Part shown: positions 8,206 through 17,131 of the stretch, one piece after another
Position numbering within the stretch: the first letter of the stretch is position 1
Layout: each line of letters opens with the position of its first letter
Assembly: GCF_024978135.1 (NCBI RefSeq)
Contig: NZ_JANTEZ010000013.1
Location: 1-39,218 of the forward strand
From: Herbiconiux gentiana
GTDB lineage: Bacteria > Actinomycetota > Actinomycetes > Actinomycetales > Microbacteriaceae
Length of the DNA stretch: 39,218 nucleotides
Direction of reading: 5' to 3'
The notes under the pieces: model-generated
The model's input: only the letters and a program-made list of their open reading frames with translations
What the model was told of the DNA's origin: nothing
Databases searched by the model: none
Translations under genes and position numbers: made by a program

Positions 8206-9801
8206 ATGTCAAGCATCCCCGATGAGCGGACGACGATCCAGAACCCTGTACTCCGCGGGTTCAACCCCGACCCGTCGATCACGACGTTCCGGGGTGACTA
8301 CGTGATCGCGACGAGCACATTCGAGTGGTTCCCTGGCATCCGTCTGCACCGATCTCCCGACCTGGCCGAGTGGACCACGATTGGCCATGCGCTTGACGAA
8401 CGAATCGCTTTTGATTTGGCAGGCATCCCCGACTCGGGCGGCGTCTGGGCTCCCAGCATCACCGTGGTGGACGACCGCATCTGGTTGGCTTACTCCGTCG
8501 TTCACACGATGGACGGCGATGATCTTGACGCGAGGAACTACCTCACCACCAGTGACTCACTGGACGGACCATGGACGGAGCCGGTGTTCCTCGGTTCCCG
8601 CGGCTTCGACTTCTCCTTCTTCCACGACGAGGGCAGACACTGGCTCGTCGGAGTCCAGTGGGACCACCGACCCGGCCGGCCGAGCTTTTCCGGCATCGTG
8701 CTTGAGGAGTACTTGGCCGAGGAGAAGAGGATGTCCGGCGACCCTCGTGTCATTTTCCGCTCCGACGGACTCGTCGAGGGCCCGAACCTCTACAAGATCA
8801 ACGACACGTATCTTCTGACCCTCGCGGAGGGAGGCACGGGGTGGAACCATGGCGTCACGGCAGCACAAGCTCCCACTGTCCTCGGGCCATACCGGCGCGA
8901 CCCCGTCTCGGCCGTCCTGACCTCGCGAGATGCCCCCGGTCTGCCGTTGCAGAAAGCCGGCCACGGCGAGCTCATCCGACGCCCCGACGGGGCCCTTTTT
9001 CTCGCGCACCTCGCTGCGCGCCCTGTCCTTCACGAAGGCTCGAGGTATTCCACACTCGGTCGAGAGACGTGCATCCAAAAAGTGGAAATCGACGGCGACG
9101 GCTGGGTTCGCCTGGTCGCGGGCACCCATCATGCCCGAACTCTGGTCCCCGTTCATGGCGGTAGCGGCGGCGTCATCGCGCCGACCGAAGCCCGACCTGA
9201 TCGGGTGGTCGATGATTTCGACGGTCAACTCGACGTGGCACGCTGGAGCTCGCTTCGACGGTCGCCGTCATCATTCGCTCGCATCATTTCCGGCGCCGGA
9301 TTGGAGATGGTGGGAGGACAGTCGTCCAGCTCCCTGTTTGGCCAAAGTCTTCTCGCCCAACGCGTCACCGAACACCGGATGAGCGCTGAAGCCGTCGTTG
9401 ACGCTCAACCAACGACAACTCGGCAGTCGGCTGGTCTCGTCCTGTGGTACGACACACAGGGCTGGATGTCCCTCCAGGTCACCCGAGCGGACGGCGCCGG
9501 ACGGATTGTTCAACTGGTGACACGAACCGGTGACACGACAACGCTGGTCGCCGAAACAGAGGCGCCACGCGGACCCGTGCGTCTCCGCGTCGATCTCGAT
9601 GGACCGGATGCCGTGTTCTCGGTAGCGGGCGTCGGAGCTGAACCGAAGGCGCTTGGTGCCCCTCAGGCGGCGTGGAAACTGTCCGACGATTTCGGGGATC
9701 GACTTCGCTTCACAGGAATGTTCGCGGGTATCCGTGCCGACGACTTGGACGGCACGGGCTGGTCTGCCACTTTCCCCGAGTTCTCGATCCATCACCGCTA
9801 G
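8206..9801 (+). CDS. GH43 glycosidase (beta-xylosidase/arabinofuranosidase type)
   Basis: The product has 531 residues. The five-bladed propeller opens with NPVLRGFNPDPSI, giving the base Asp22; Asp135 in FDFSFFHD is the likely pKa modulator and Glu191 in VEGPNL the general acid. The motif YVIATSTFEWFPGI is typical of the XynB-like GH43 group. A C-terminal beta-sandwich (~340-531, PF17851 type) shapes the active-site pocket. There is no signal peptide, so it probably trims imported xylo- or arabino-oligosaccharides in the cytoplasm. The ATG at 8206 has GAGGGCGG upstream; the GTG at 8182 is an in-frame alternative. It is divergent from the GH36 gene and shares its operator. Confidence 0.92.
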   Translation: MSSIPDERTTIQNPVLRGFNPDPSITTFRGDYVIATSTFEWFPGIRLHRSPDLAEWTTIGHALDERIAFDLAGIPDSGGVWAPSITVVDDRIWLAYSVVHTMDGDDLDARNYLTTSDSLDGPWTEPVFLGSRGFDFSFFHDEGRHWLVGVQWDHRPGRPSFSGIVLEEYLAEEKRMSGDPRVIFRSDGLVEGPNLYKINDTYLLTLAEGGTGWNHGVTAAQAPTVLGPYRRDPVSAVLTSRDAPGLPLQKAGHGELIRRPDGALFLAHLAARPVLHEGSRYSTLGRETCIQKVEIDGDGWVRLVAGTHHARTLVPVHGGSGGVIAPTEARPDRVVDDFDGQLDVARWSSLRRSPSSFARIISGAGLEMVGGQSSSSLFGQSLLAQRVTEHRMSAEAVVDAQPTTTRQSAGLVLWYDTQGWMSLQVTRADGAGRIVQLVTRTGDTTTLVAETEAPRGPVRLRVDLDGPDAVFSVAGVGAEPKALGAPQAAWKLSDDFGDRLRFTGMFAGIRADDLDGTGWSATFPEFSIHHR

Positions 9802-9848
9802 ACGGGTGTCGAGATCGACCCTTCATGACGAGCGCGGCAAATAGCTCT

Positions 9849-9877
9849 GCGCCGGCAGTAAACAGGGTAGCCGGGCG
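9849..9877. terminator. Weak possible hairpin between convergent genes
   Basis: CCGGC at 9852-9856 pairs with GCCGG at 9870-9874, with two further pairs across a one-base bulge. It lies in the 109-bp gap between two convergent stop codons. There is no T-tract, so this is only a weak suggestion. Nothing else is recognisable in the gap. Confidence 0.25.
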
Positions 9878-9910
9878 AGTTCCTCCCTGTGAAATGTGGA
9901 CCGAGCAGCG

Positions 9911-10897
9911 TCAGGCGCGCCCAGGTTCCTCAGCTCGGAAGGGGACCCCCTCAGCAAATCGAGCGAGTTCAGACGCGACGTGTTTGCCGATCCGTTGCAG
10001 CTCGGTTCCCATTGATCCAGCAATGTGTGGGGTAAGGATCACATTTGGCAGATCCCACAGGATCGAGCCGGCCGGGAGGGGCTCGTCTGGGTCGGTGACG
10101 TCCAAAATGGCGTCGATGCGCCCGGTCTGCAGCGCCGCCTCCAGTGCAGGCATGTCCATTAGGACACCTCGAGCGGTGTTGATGAGCGTAGCGCCGTCTT
10201 TCATGGCGGCGAGTTGCGGGACACCGATCATGCCAACCGTCGACGGAGTGACGGGCGCGTGCAGGGACACGACGTCACTCTCGGCCAGGAGCTGCTCCAG
10301 CGATGTTGCTGTCACCCCTAGGGCTGCGGCGTCTTCCTGCGCCAAGTAGGGGTCCGCGACCAGAACGGCGACGTCGAACGGCTGAAGAAGGCTGATGAGT
10401 CGACGGCCGATACGAGATGCCCCGATGATGCCGACCGTCTGCCCGAAATTGCCGGCATGAGGGTACGTCTCTTCGCGGTCGATGAAATCTCGACGACGTC
10501 GGTAGAGACGCTCGGACTCGAAGACTTTCTTATTCGCCAGCAGAATCATGGCGAGCGTGTATTCAGCGACCGGTATCCCGTTGATATCAGCGGCGACGGA
10601 CAGTGCCAGCTGGCGGGTGGTTCTGGGGGGCAACAGCACAGACGCGACTCCACCGGCATGAATGATTGCCTTGAGCGACGGCAGCGCGGCAAGGTCATCC
10701 TCCGTGAACGACGGGGTTCCCCATCCTGTTAGAAGCACCTCGATGTCATCGATTGGCCCCGCAGCCCGGAGCTCGTCCACCGTCGTGGCGACCCCGTATC
10801 GCCGTTCGCCTGGAAACCCATCGAGGCCCTTCAGGTCGGTGCCGAAGAGCCGTTCGGCGAGCATGTGGGAACCGAGGATGATTTCGTAGCGGGTCAT
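9911..10897 (-). CDS. D-isomer-specific 2-hydroxyacid dehydrogenase
   Basis: The 328-residue product matches the NAD-dependent D-2-hydroxyacid dehydrogenase family. The Rossmann turn reads VGIIGASRIGRRL, a GxSxxG variant of the usual GxGxxG. The catalytic triad can be placed as Arg243 (INTARG), Glu272 (DPDEP) and His291 (TPHIAG). It interconverts a 2-keto acid and a D-2-hydroxy acid; the substrate cannot be read from sequence. Its ATG overlaps the stop of the upstream hydrolase by 4 nt, so the two are translationally coupled. Enzymes of this family next to sugar transporters often act on sugar-acid breakdown products, which is an inference here. Confidence 0.92.
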   Translation of the reverse strand: MTRYEIILGSHMLAERLFGTDLKGLDGFPGERRYGVATTVDELRAAGPIDDIEVLLTGWGTPSFTEDDLAALPSLKAIIHAGGVASVLLPPRTTRQLALSVAADINGIPVAEYTLAMILLANKKVFESERLYRRRRDFIDREETYPHAGNFGQTVGIIGASRIGRRLISLLQPFDVAVLVADPYLAQEDAAALGVTATSLEQLLAESDVVSLHAPVTPSTVGMIGVPQLAAMKDGATLINTARGVLMDMPALEAALQTGRIDAILDVTDPDEPLPAGSILWDLPNVILTPHIAGSMGTELQRIGKHVASELARFAEGVPFRAEEPGRA

Positions 10898-11667
10898 GCG
10901 CGCGCCATCGACTCGGTCGAGACCAGAGATTTAGCAAATGCGGCGACCGACGAGGCGAAACGGCTTGGGTCTTCCAGATGGAGGTAATGCCCGTATCCGG
11001 GCCACTGCTCAACTCGGGACCCTTCAGGGGCGGGTAGCGTCGCTTCGTACTCGGCTCCGTGCTGGGTCGAGTGGATCGCCAGCACTGGGCGGCTCCGAAG
11101 TGCGGCCGCCAACCCGGTCTGGGCACGCAGTCCTATCGAGTCATCGGCGCTGTACTCAGACCGTAGATATGCGGCGATGACATCGCTCGCGGTGCGGTCC
11201 ACGTCGTGAAGGATGTTCGCTCGGTCATCGGCGCTCATTCGCTCCCCAAGCGCCGATCCGAAGAAATCGCGTACAGCAACATGCCCGTCTCGGTCGATTC
11301 GATCTGCCCAGATCGCCGCTTCCTCCCGGGTGGAATCAGAACCGTACGCGGGATCGATCACCACCTCCCCGACGATCTTTTCACCGAGGATCTGGTGGGC
11401 GAGAAGAGTGACCTGCGCCCCCATCGAGTGGCCGATCAGGAGAGGCCGTTCAGGGAGCAGCGCGGCAGTTTGAACCAGTTCCGCCGCAGCGTCGCGAATC
11501 GTTGGAGTTCCACGTGGGTCTGCTCCGGGCGATGCCGGCAGACGCACGGCTGTAACCGACGCAAGCCCTTCGGCCCGCAGATCTGGCAAGACCGAACTCC
11601 ATGACTCCGCCGACCCGGCCCAGCCATGTACGAGCAGCAAAGGGATAGTCGCGATTGTGCGTGTCAC
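10894..11667 (-). CDS. Alpha/beta hydrolase
   Basis: The 257-residue alpha/beta-hydrolase has the oxyanion motif LVHGWAGS near the start, nucleophile Ser81 in GHSMG, an Asp candidate in VIDPAYG, and His227 in GYGHYL. It probably hydrolyses an ester or lactone; the substrate is unknown. The GTG at 11667 has GAGGA five bases upstream, whereas in-frame starts at 11700 (GTG) and 11679 (ATG) lack one. It is the first gene of a two-gene unit with the hydroxyacid dehydrogenase. It is divergent from the sugar transporter, and the LacI-type site at 11725 sits in their shared promoter region. Confidence 0.88.
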   Translation of the reverse strand: MTRTIATIPLLLVHGWAGSAESWSSVLPDLRAEGLASVTAVRLPASPGADPRGTPTIRDAAAELVQTAALLPERPLLIGHSMGAQVTLLAHQILGEKIVGEVVIDPAYGSDSTREEAAIWADRIDRDGHVAVRDFFGSALGERMSADDRANILHDVDRTASDVIAAYLRSEYSADDSIGLRAQTGLAAALRSRPVLAIHSTQHGAEYEATLPAPEGSRVEQWPGYGHYLHLEDPSRFASSVAAFAKSLVSTESMARA

Positions 11668-11724
11668 TGGAGTCCTCATCAATTCAAGTGGTGCCCCCAC
11701 CCTGCCTTACGAACGCCCCATTAC

Positions 11725-11736
11725 GCAAGCGCTTGC
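11725..11736. promoter_or_regulatory. LacI-type operator, 12-bp palindrome (distal site)
   Basis: GCAAGCGCTTGC is a perfect palindrome with the LacI-type central CG. It lies 58 bp upstream of the leftward hydrolase and 68 bp (centre to centre) from a second site at 11793. The pair could act by looping or control each direction separately. Confidence 0.65.
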
Positions 11737-11762
11737 AACACGCCGATAGGACACTCTGCTGC

Positions 11763-11792
11763 TTGACTTGCGTGGATGCGTGTATCTATTGT
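11763..11792 (+). promoter_or_regulatory. Likely sigma-70-type promoter for the transporter operon
   Basis: TTGACT (11763-11768) and TATTGT (11787-11792) are separated by 18 bp. They lie 51 bp upstream of the lipoprotein ATG, and the operator at 11793 starts immediately downstream of the -10, as expected for repression. Confidence 0.5.
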
Positions 11793-11806
11793 GATAGCGC
11801 TTGCCC
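11793..11806. promoter_or_regulatory. LacI-type operator, imperfect (proximal site)
   Basis: GATAGCGCTTGC carries the core AGCGCTT with degenerate flanks and resembles the site at 11725. It abuts the probable -10 element of the transporter promoter. The regulator is probably the LacI protein encoded at the end of the same operon. Confidence 0.5.
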
Positions 11807-11843
11807 TACGCAGCAGTGGGGCGCCTTCATCAAAGGAGAGAAG

Positions 11844-13154
11844 ATGGCCAAACGCACCAAGTGGATCGCCGCCGCAGTCGCAGTCGCAGTCGGGATGGCA
11901 CTGACTTTCACGGCTTGCAGCTCGACCCCCGCAGCCGAGACCGGCGACGAGAACGTCCCTCTGACGTTCTGGGGCAACACCAAGGGCCAGCAGGCCCAGG
12001 TGGATCTCTGGAACAAGGAGAACCCGGACGCCCCCGTCACCTACGTCGAGCAGGGCGGTGACGCAGACATCACCCAGGCCATCCAGAACGCGGTCGCCGC
12101 CGGCAACGCCCCCGACCTGTTCCAGATGCCCCGCGGGCAGTCCGTGTCATTCCTCGTCGAGGGCGTGACCCAGGACATCTCGAAATGGTTCAACAACGAC
12201 GACTCGGCCTTCGCTGAAGGTGCATTCGATTTCGTCCACGTCGGCGACATTGCAACCGGGGTCCCCTACGGCACCAACCCGACGTTCAACGCGATCAACG
12301 CGAAGACGTTCGCCCAGTTCGGCCTGTCGGCGCCGACGAATTGGGACGAGGCCGTTGAACAGGCCAAGACCATGAACGCCCAGGGCGTGAAGAGCTTCAA
12401 CTTCCCCGGTGAAGACCCCTCCTACCTGCGCGACTGGGCCACCCAGGCCGGTGCCGAGTGGTGGGAGTCCGAAGGCGACTCCTGGAAGGTGGGCTTCACG
12501 TCTCCCGAGTCGCTCAAAGCCGGTCAGCTGGTGCAAACCGTGATCGACAACGACCTCGCCGCGAACTACACCTACATCGAGTTCGACGCGCTGATGCAGT
12601 TCTTCAGCTCCGGAAAACTGTCGCAGTTCACGACGTCCACCTGGCAGCTGCCGGTCTACGAGCAGAACTTCGCCACCTCCGTCGGTGACTGGGAGCTCGC
12701 TTCCTACCCAACGTGGTCCGGGTCCTCTGACCTCGTCTCGCCGAGCTACTACAACGCGTACGGCGTGACGTCCACGACCGAGCACCCTGAAGAGGCAACG
12801 AAGTTCGCCCGCTGGCTCTCCACCGACCCTGACGCCGTAAAGCTCCTCGCCGACACCGTCGACGGCTCCGCGACCTTCCCGGTCGTGGCCGACCCGTCCG
12901 GCTACATCGAGGCGCTCCTGCCGTCGAACCTCCTCGGCGACACGAAGTCCGCCGCCCCCGATGTGATCGAAAACGCGGTCGAGACCAGCCGCTCCATGAA
13001 AGACGGCCCCGATCAGGGCCCGGCTCTCGAGGAGCTGGCAAGCTGGTGGGCCAAGGCAGTGACCAAGGAGGTCTCGGTGCAGCAGGTGCTCGAGCACATG
13101 CAGGAATGGACCGTCGCCGACCTCAAGTCGAAGAACATCAGCGTCAGCGAGTAA
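11844..13154 (+). CDS. ABC sugar transporter, substrate-binding lipoprotein (CUT1)
   Basis: The 436-residue extracellular solute-binding protein has the family 1 (MalE-like) length. A lipoprotein signal ends at Cys25 in the lipobox FTAC, so the mature protein is tethered to the outer face of the membrane. LTFWGN after the linker is the usual first strand of this fold. It delivers an oligosaccharide to the two permeases that follow. The ATG at 11844 has AAAGGAGAG four bases upstream; the longer open frame upstream covers the promoter. The gap to the next gene is 8 nt. No ATP-binding subunit is encoded nearby, so an MsiK-like shared ATPase elsewhere is likely. Confidence 0.93.
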   Translation: MAKRTKWIAAAVAVAVGMALTFTACSSTPAAETGDENVPLTFWGNTKGQQAQVDLWNKENPDAPVTYVEQGGDADITQAIQNAVAAGNAPDLFQMPRGQSVSFLVEGVTQDISKWFNNDDSAFAEGAFDFVHVGDIATGVPYGTNPTFNAINAKTFAQFGLSAPTNWDEAVEQAKTMNAQGVKSFNFPGEDPSYLRDWATQAGAEWWESEGDSWKVGFTSPESLKAGQLVQTVIDNDLAANYTYIEFDALMQFFSSGKLSQFTTSTWQLPVYEQNFATSVGDWELASYPTWSGSSDLVSPSYYNAYGVTSTTEHPEEATKFARWLSTDPDAVKLLADTVDGSATFPVVADPSGYIEALLPSNLLGDTKSAAPDVIENAVETSRSMKDGPDQGPALEELASWWAKAVTKEVSVQQVLEHMQEWTVADLKSKNISVSE

Positions 13155-13162
13155 CAACCATC

Positions 13163-14128
13163 ATGTCTGTGAACAGCGCCATCCATCAGCCAGCGACCCG
13201 GAGCGGGGCCAGCACGGTCCCGCCCCGGCGGTCCTGGCGCCCCACCCACAACCGTGCCGGCGCCATGCTCGCCGTCCCGTTCTTCGTGGGTTTTGTCTTC
13301 GTCTTCGTGCTCCCCATCGCGTACGCCGTCTTCCAGAGCGTGTACACCGTCCGCTCCGACGGAGGCCTCGGCCTGTCGGAATCGACCACCGTGTTCGCCG
13401 GGTTCGACAACTACGCGCGGGCGTTCGGCGACGAAGCGTTCTGGGCGTCGATGGTTCGGGTGGCGCTGTTCGCAGTCATTCAGATCCCCATCTCCCTCGG
13501 GCTCAGTCTCACCGCCGCCCTCTTGCTCGACGCAGTCACCGGGGAACGGCGCGGGGGCCTGTTCCGGGCCCTGCTACTCGTTCCGTACATGGTGCCAGCG
13601 ATCGTTGCGACCCTCGTCTGGGTCTACCTCTACAGCCCCCGCACCGGACCCCTCACCGCCGCCGGCAACCTTGTCGGCGCCGACGTCAACTTCTTCAGCC
13701 CCGACATCCTTTGGGGCTCGATCGGAAACCTGATCGTCTGGATGGTGCTCGGCTTCAACATGCTGATCATGTACAGCGCTCTCCGCGGCGTGGATCGCTC
13801 GATCCTCGAAGCCGCCCGCGTCGACGGCGCCGGCGCGTTCCGCACCGCCTGGTCGGTGAAGATCCCCAACATCCGCGGAAGCCTGGTGCTCACCGGACTG
13901 ATCTCCATCATCGGAATGCTGCAGATCTTCAACGAACCGCTCGTGTTCCGCGGCGCATCTCCCCAGACGGTGACCAAAGACTTCACCCCCATCATGTCGA
14001 TCTATTTCCAGGCCTTCACCAGCAACAACTACAACTACGCGGCTGCGCTCTCCGTGCTGCTCGCCGTGGTCATCGGACTGTTCTCGTTCGCCTTCTACAA
14101 GCTGACCACCCGGAAGGCGAACTCATGA
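13163..14128 (+). CDS. ABC sugar transporter permease 1 (MalF-like, CUT1)
   Basis: The 321-residue membrane protein has about six transmembrane helices; the first (~33-55) follows a charged cytoplasmic N-terminus. The EAA loop that contacts the ATPase reads EAARVDGAGAFRTAW (~212-226). It forms the channel with the next gene's product. The ATG at 13163 lies 8 nt after the lipoprotein stop and lacks a clear Shine-Dalgarno sequence, so translation is probably coupled. Its TGA overlaps the ATG of permease 2 in ATGA. The substrate is presumably the sugar bound by the upstream lipoprotein. Confidence 0.92.
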   Translation: MSVNSAIHQPATRSGASTVPPRRSWRPTHNRAGAMLAVPFFVGFVFVFVLPIAYAVFQSVYTVRSDGGLGLSESTTVFAGFDNYARAFGDEAFWASMVRVALFAVIQIPISLGLSLTAALLLDAVTGERRGGLFRALLLVPYMVPAIVATLVWVYLYSPRTGPLTAAGNLVGADVNFFSPDILWGSIGNLIVWMVLGFNMLIMYSALRGVDRSILEAARVDGAGAFRTAWSVKIPNIRGSLVLTGLISIIGMLQIFNEPLVFRGASPQTVTKDFTPIMSIYFQAFTSNNYNYAAALSVLLAVVIGLFSFAFYKLTTRKANS

Positions 14129-15045
14129 CCGCCGTGCTCCCCGAAAAGCCCACCCGCGAAACCCGCGACCGCGAGGCGACGACAGCACCAGCGACGAAGC
14201 GTCGAAAGCCCCGCAACCGCGAACAGTTCGTCGTGATGATCGGGCTCATTCTCTTCGCCCTTTACTCCGTCGCCCCAGTGTGGTGGCTGATCGTCAACTC
14301 CACCAAGAACCGCCGCGACCTCTACAACACCAACGGGCTCTGGTTCGGAGAATTCAACCTCTGGAACAATTTGTCCTCATTGTTCACCTACAACAATGGC
14401 GTCTTCTTGCGTTGGATGGGCAACACCATCCTCTACGCCGGCGGCGGCGCACTCGTCTGCACCATCATCTCCGTCGCAGCCGGCTACTCTCTGTCGAAAT
14501 TCAACTACCGCGGCCGCGGCGTCGGACTGGCCGTCGTCATCGGCTCGTTCCTCGTTCCAAGCACCCTGATCACGGTGCCGCTGTTCCTGCTGTTCTCGCA
14601 GATCGGTCTCGTCGACACGATCTGGTCCGTTCTGATTCCCCTGTTCATCTCCCCTTTCGGCGTGTACCTGGCGAAGACCTACGTCGACGGCACCATCCCC
14701 GATGAGCTGCTCGAAGCGGCGCGTCTGGACGGCTCCGGCGAGTTCCGGACGTTCATCCAGATCGTCATGCCGATGATGCGAACGGGAGCTGCGACGGTGT
14801 TCATCCTGCTGTTCGTCAGCAACTGGAACAACTTCTTCCTTCCCCTCACCATGCTCCGGGGATCGGACAAGTGGACCGTCGGCGTGGGCCTCTACAGCTG
14901 GTTCGTCGATAAGAACCAGTCCTACGTCGACCTCACCGCACTGACCATCACCGGCGCCCTCATCTCGGTCATTCCGTTGGCGATCGTGCTGATCTCCATG
15001 CAACGCTACTGGCGCACCGGGGTCACCCTCGGCGCTCTAAAGTGA
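14125..15045 (+). CDS. ABC sugar transporter permease 2 (MalG-like, CUT1)
   Basis: The 306-residue MalG-type permease has six predicted membrane spans after a basic N-terminus rich in Arg and Lys. The EAA motif is EAARLDGSGEFRTF. It pairs with the upstream permease to form the sugar channel. The start overlaps the upstream stop by 4 nt (ATGA), so translation is coupled. The frame is open upstream of 14125, but that part only shadows permease 1. The stop overlaps a possible GTG start of the LacI gene in GTGA, consistent with a single operon. Confidence 0.93.
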   Translation: MTAVLPEKPTRETRDREATTAPATKRRKPRNREQFVVMIGLILFALYSVAPVWWLIVNSTKNRRDLYNTNGLWFGEFNLWNNLSSLFTYNNGVFLRWMGNTILYAGGGALVCTIISVAAGYSLSKFNYRGRGVGLAVVIGSFLVPSTLITVPLFLLFSQIGLVDTIWSVLIPLFISPFGVYLAKTYVDGTIPDELLEAARLDGSGEFRTFIQIVMPMMRTGAATVFILLFVSNWNNFFLPLTMLRGSDKWTVGVGLYSWFVDKNQSYVDLTALTITGALISVIPLAIVLISMQRYWRTGVTLGALK

Positions 15046-15092
15046 GATCCGAGCACCAACCCGATACGACGACGAACGGCAAGGGGGTCCCC

Positions 15093-16148
15093 GTGGCCGC
15101 ACGGCGAATGGTCACCCTCGACGACGTCGCTCGCGAAGCCGGCGTCTCCGTATCGACCGCCTCCCGCACACTCAACGGCACGCCCTCAAAGGTCAGCGCC
15201 ACCACGCAAGCACGCGTCCGTGACGTCGCCGTGCGGCTCGGCTACGCCACGAACCTCGCTGCTCAAGCCGTGGCGCTCGGACGATCCCAATCCGTCGGCC
15301 TCATCGTCGGCAGCATTCCCGAGGACTACCAGAACCCCGTCACCGCCGGCGTGTTCCGCGCCGCGGCAGACCGCGATCTTCTCGTCTCCACCGCTATCAC
15401 TTCTATTTCGGACATTGAACGGACCACCCGGGCAGTTCGCCAACTGCGCGGACAACGCGCCTCCGTCATCGTCGTGGTCGGCACCGAAGCTCCCGATAGC
15501 GATGGTGTCGCGGAGCTGGTCGACGAGCTCGGACGCGCCGAGCACGAAGGCGCCCGCGTCGTCATGATCGGCATCAGCGGCACCCCCTTCGACAGCGTCG
15601 TCGTCGACGATCACAAAGCCGGAGCCGACATGGCCGCTGCCCTCCACAACATCGGCTATCGTCAATTCGCCGTCATCGCCGGCACCGGACCAGGCCTCCT
15701 CTCTCAGCAGCGCGTCGATGGCTTTCGAGACGGCCTCCATCGAAGCGGCGTGGACCTCTCTCCCGACCGGATCATCTGGCAAGACTTCAATCACGACGGT
15801 GGGTACCGTGGTGCCGGTGAACTCCTCCGCCGGCACAGCGTTGACGCGGTTTTCTGCGTCAACGACGCGATGGCCATCGGTGCTTGCGTGCGCTTCCGCG
15901 AGGCCGGAGTGAATATCGGCACTGATCTGGCCGTGGCAGGATGCGACGACATTCCCGCTCTCCGAGACATCGACCCACCCCTGTCCACGGTGCACCTGCC
16001 TTGGATTGAAGCAGCCGAGGCTGCCTTCTCCTTGGCCGAGCACGATAGGTCCGAGGGTCGCTACGTCGTCCTCGAAGGATTTCCATTGCTTCGCTCCTCC
16101 ACCCCAGGTGTCCCTGCCCCGGCGGCCGTGGAGGGACCAGGTGCCTGA
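15093..16148 (+). CDS. LacI-family transcriptional regulator (transporter operon)
   Basis: The 351-residue product has the HTH MVTLDDVAREAGVSVSTAS at the start and an effector domain (~65-345). The GTG at 15093 was chosen because AAGGGGG ends 5 nt before it; a GTG at 15042 overlaps the permease stop and would add 17 residues. It is the fourth gene of the operon and probably represses it through the sites at 11725 and 11793. It ends with LPLLRSSTPG-like sequence, which is also found in the decayed copy at 23.5-23.8 kb. The ThuA-like gene start overlaps its last 8 nt. Confidence 0.92.
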   Translation: MAARRMVTLDDVAREAGVSVSTASRTLNGTPSKVSATTQARVRDVAVRLGYATNLAAQAVALGRSQSVGLIVGSIPEDYQNPVTAGVFRAAADRDLLVSTAITSISDIERTTRAVRQLRGQRASVIVVVGTEAPDSDGVAELVDELGRAEHEGARVVMIGISGTPFDSVVVDDHKAGADMAAALHNIGYRQFAVIAGTGPGLLSQQRVDGFRDGLHRSGVDLSPDRIIWQDFNHDGGYRGAGELLRRHSVDAVFCVNDAMAIGACVRFREAGVNIGTDLAVAGCDDIPALRDIDPPLSTVHLPWIEAAEAAFSLAEHDRSEGRYVVLEGFPLLRSSTPGVPAPAAVEGPGA

Positions 16149-16818
16149 GTGGTCCGCGTTGATGCTGTCGGGGTCGGGGCGCTACGCCGACCCGTGGCAT
16201 CCTTTCGCACGCACCAGCACCAAGCTCGCCGAACTGGCGCGGGAAGAAGGACTTGTCGTCGACCAGCGTCATGACATCGACGATGCGGTGGCTGAGTTCG
16301 CCACCGGGCCTCTTCCCGACCTGGTCATCGCCGATCTCGGCCGACCTCAGGACGGGGCTCCGGCGCCAGCCACCGAACGAGGCCAAGCGGGTTTGCGGCG
16401 CCTCGTCGAGCACCGGCCTCTCCTGGCCGTGCACGCCGCGGCATCGACATTCGCCGACTCCCCAGCGTGGACAAATGCCGTCGGTGCTCGCTGGATACCA
16501 GGGGTCTCGTGGCACCCCGACCGTGACATTCTTACGGCGAGTGTGGACCCTGCTGCACATACGGCGGTTGGCGAGCTCGTGCCGCTTGTGCTCAACGACG
16601 AAAGGTATCTCGAGCTGCAGAACGCGGCGCCTGGACGCACCGTGTTGTACCGGCATCCGGATGACGACGGGGTCCTTCACCCGTCAATTTGGCTGCTGGA
16701 CCGCAAAGGGATCCGCTCGGCGTACGACGCCTACGGTCACGATGAAGTGGCCTACGAGTCGCCAGATCACCGCGCTCTCATCCGGCGGATCCTGCGCTGG
16801 CTCCTGGCAGGGCGATGA
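16141..16818 (+). CDS. ThuA-like domain protein
   Basis: The 225-residue product resembles ThuA-like proteins (PF06283, a glutamine-amidotransferase-like fold) found in sugar-use operons, where they may process imported disaccharides; a specific reaction is not established. It opens with ALMLSGSGRYADPWHPF and keeps GVSWHPDRD and RSAYDAYGHDEVAYE near the C-terminus. The GTG at 16141 has GGAGGG five bases upstream and overlaps the LacI stop by 8 nt. Its own stop overlaps the ATG of the decayed GH43 gene, so this was a six-gene operon. A broken paralogue lies at 23,821-24,162. Confidence 0.8.
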   Translation: MPEWSALMLSGSGRYADPWHPFARTSTKLAELAREEGLVVDQRHDIDDAVAEFATGPLPDLVIADLGRPQDGAPAPATERGQAGLRRLVEHRPLLAVHAAASTFADSPAWTNAVGARWIPGVSWHPDRDILTASVDPAAHTAVGELVPLVLNDERYLELQNAAPGRTVLYRHPDDDGVLHPSIWLLDRKGIRSAYDAYGHDEVAYESPDHRALIRRILRWLLAGR

Positions 16819-17131
16819 GCCAGCGGCCGGCGTCCATCGCCCCCGGCACGGTGTTCGTCGACGACCACGGCGAAGTCACCCAGCTCCACGATAGGCATCC
16901 TGCGGGTTGGAGACAGATCCATAGCCTGGTGTGAGGAGAAACCGGCCGGTGACCGGTTCTCGGGCGTGGCGTGCTACTCCTCCCCCGATCTCACCCGGTG
17001 GCACCACGAGGATCAGGCATCGACCGCTGGAGCGGGGGATCTCGGACCGGATCGCATTTTACAAGGATCGAGGGGGGGTCCACTGTGCTCACGCTCCCAT
17101 TCAGGCGGGGATGAAAATACGCATCTCGGAT
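16815..17131 (+). pseudogene. Decayed GH43-type glycosidase gene (N-terminal part only)
   Basis: An ATG at 16815 overlapping the ThuA stop (ATGA) opens a frame reading APGTVFVDDHGEVTQLH. From about 16,894 the homology continues in the +1 frame: GILRVGD, then AGDRFSGVACYSSPDLTRWH, then AGDLGPDRI. These stretches match the first blades of GH43 enzymes of the type that read CYSS-DL-W and GDLGPDR. A short deletion caused the frame change, and similarity stops near 17,060, so most of the gene is lost. The second frame runs to a TGA at about 17,131, across the end of the facing GH127 gene. It was probably the operon's last enzyme. Confidence 0.7.

Noticed and set aside
12147-13157. 336-residue open frame opposite the sugar-binding lipoprotein
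   Set aside because: It mirrors the codon structure of the lipoprotein gene and has no recognisable domain.
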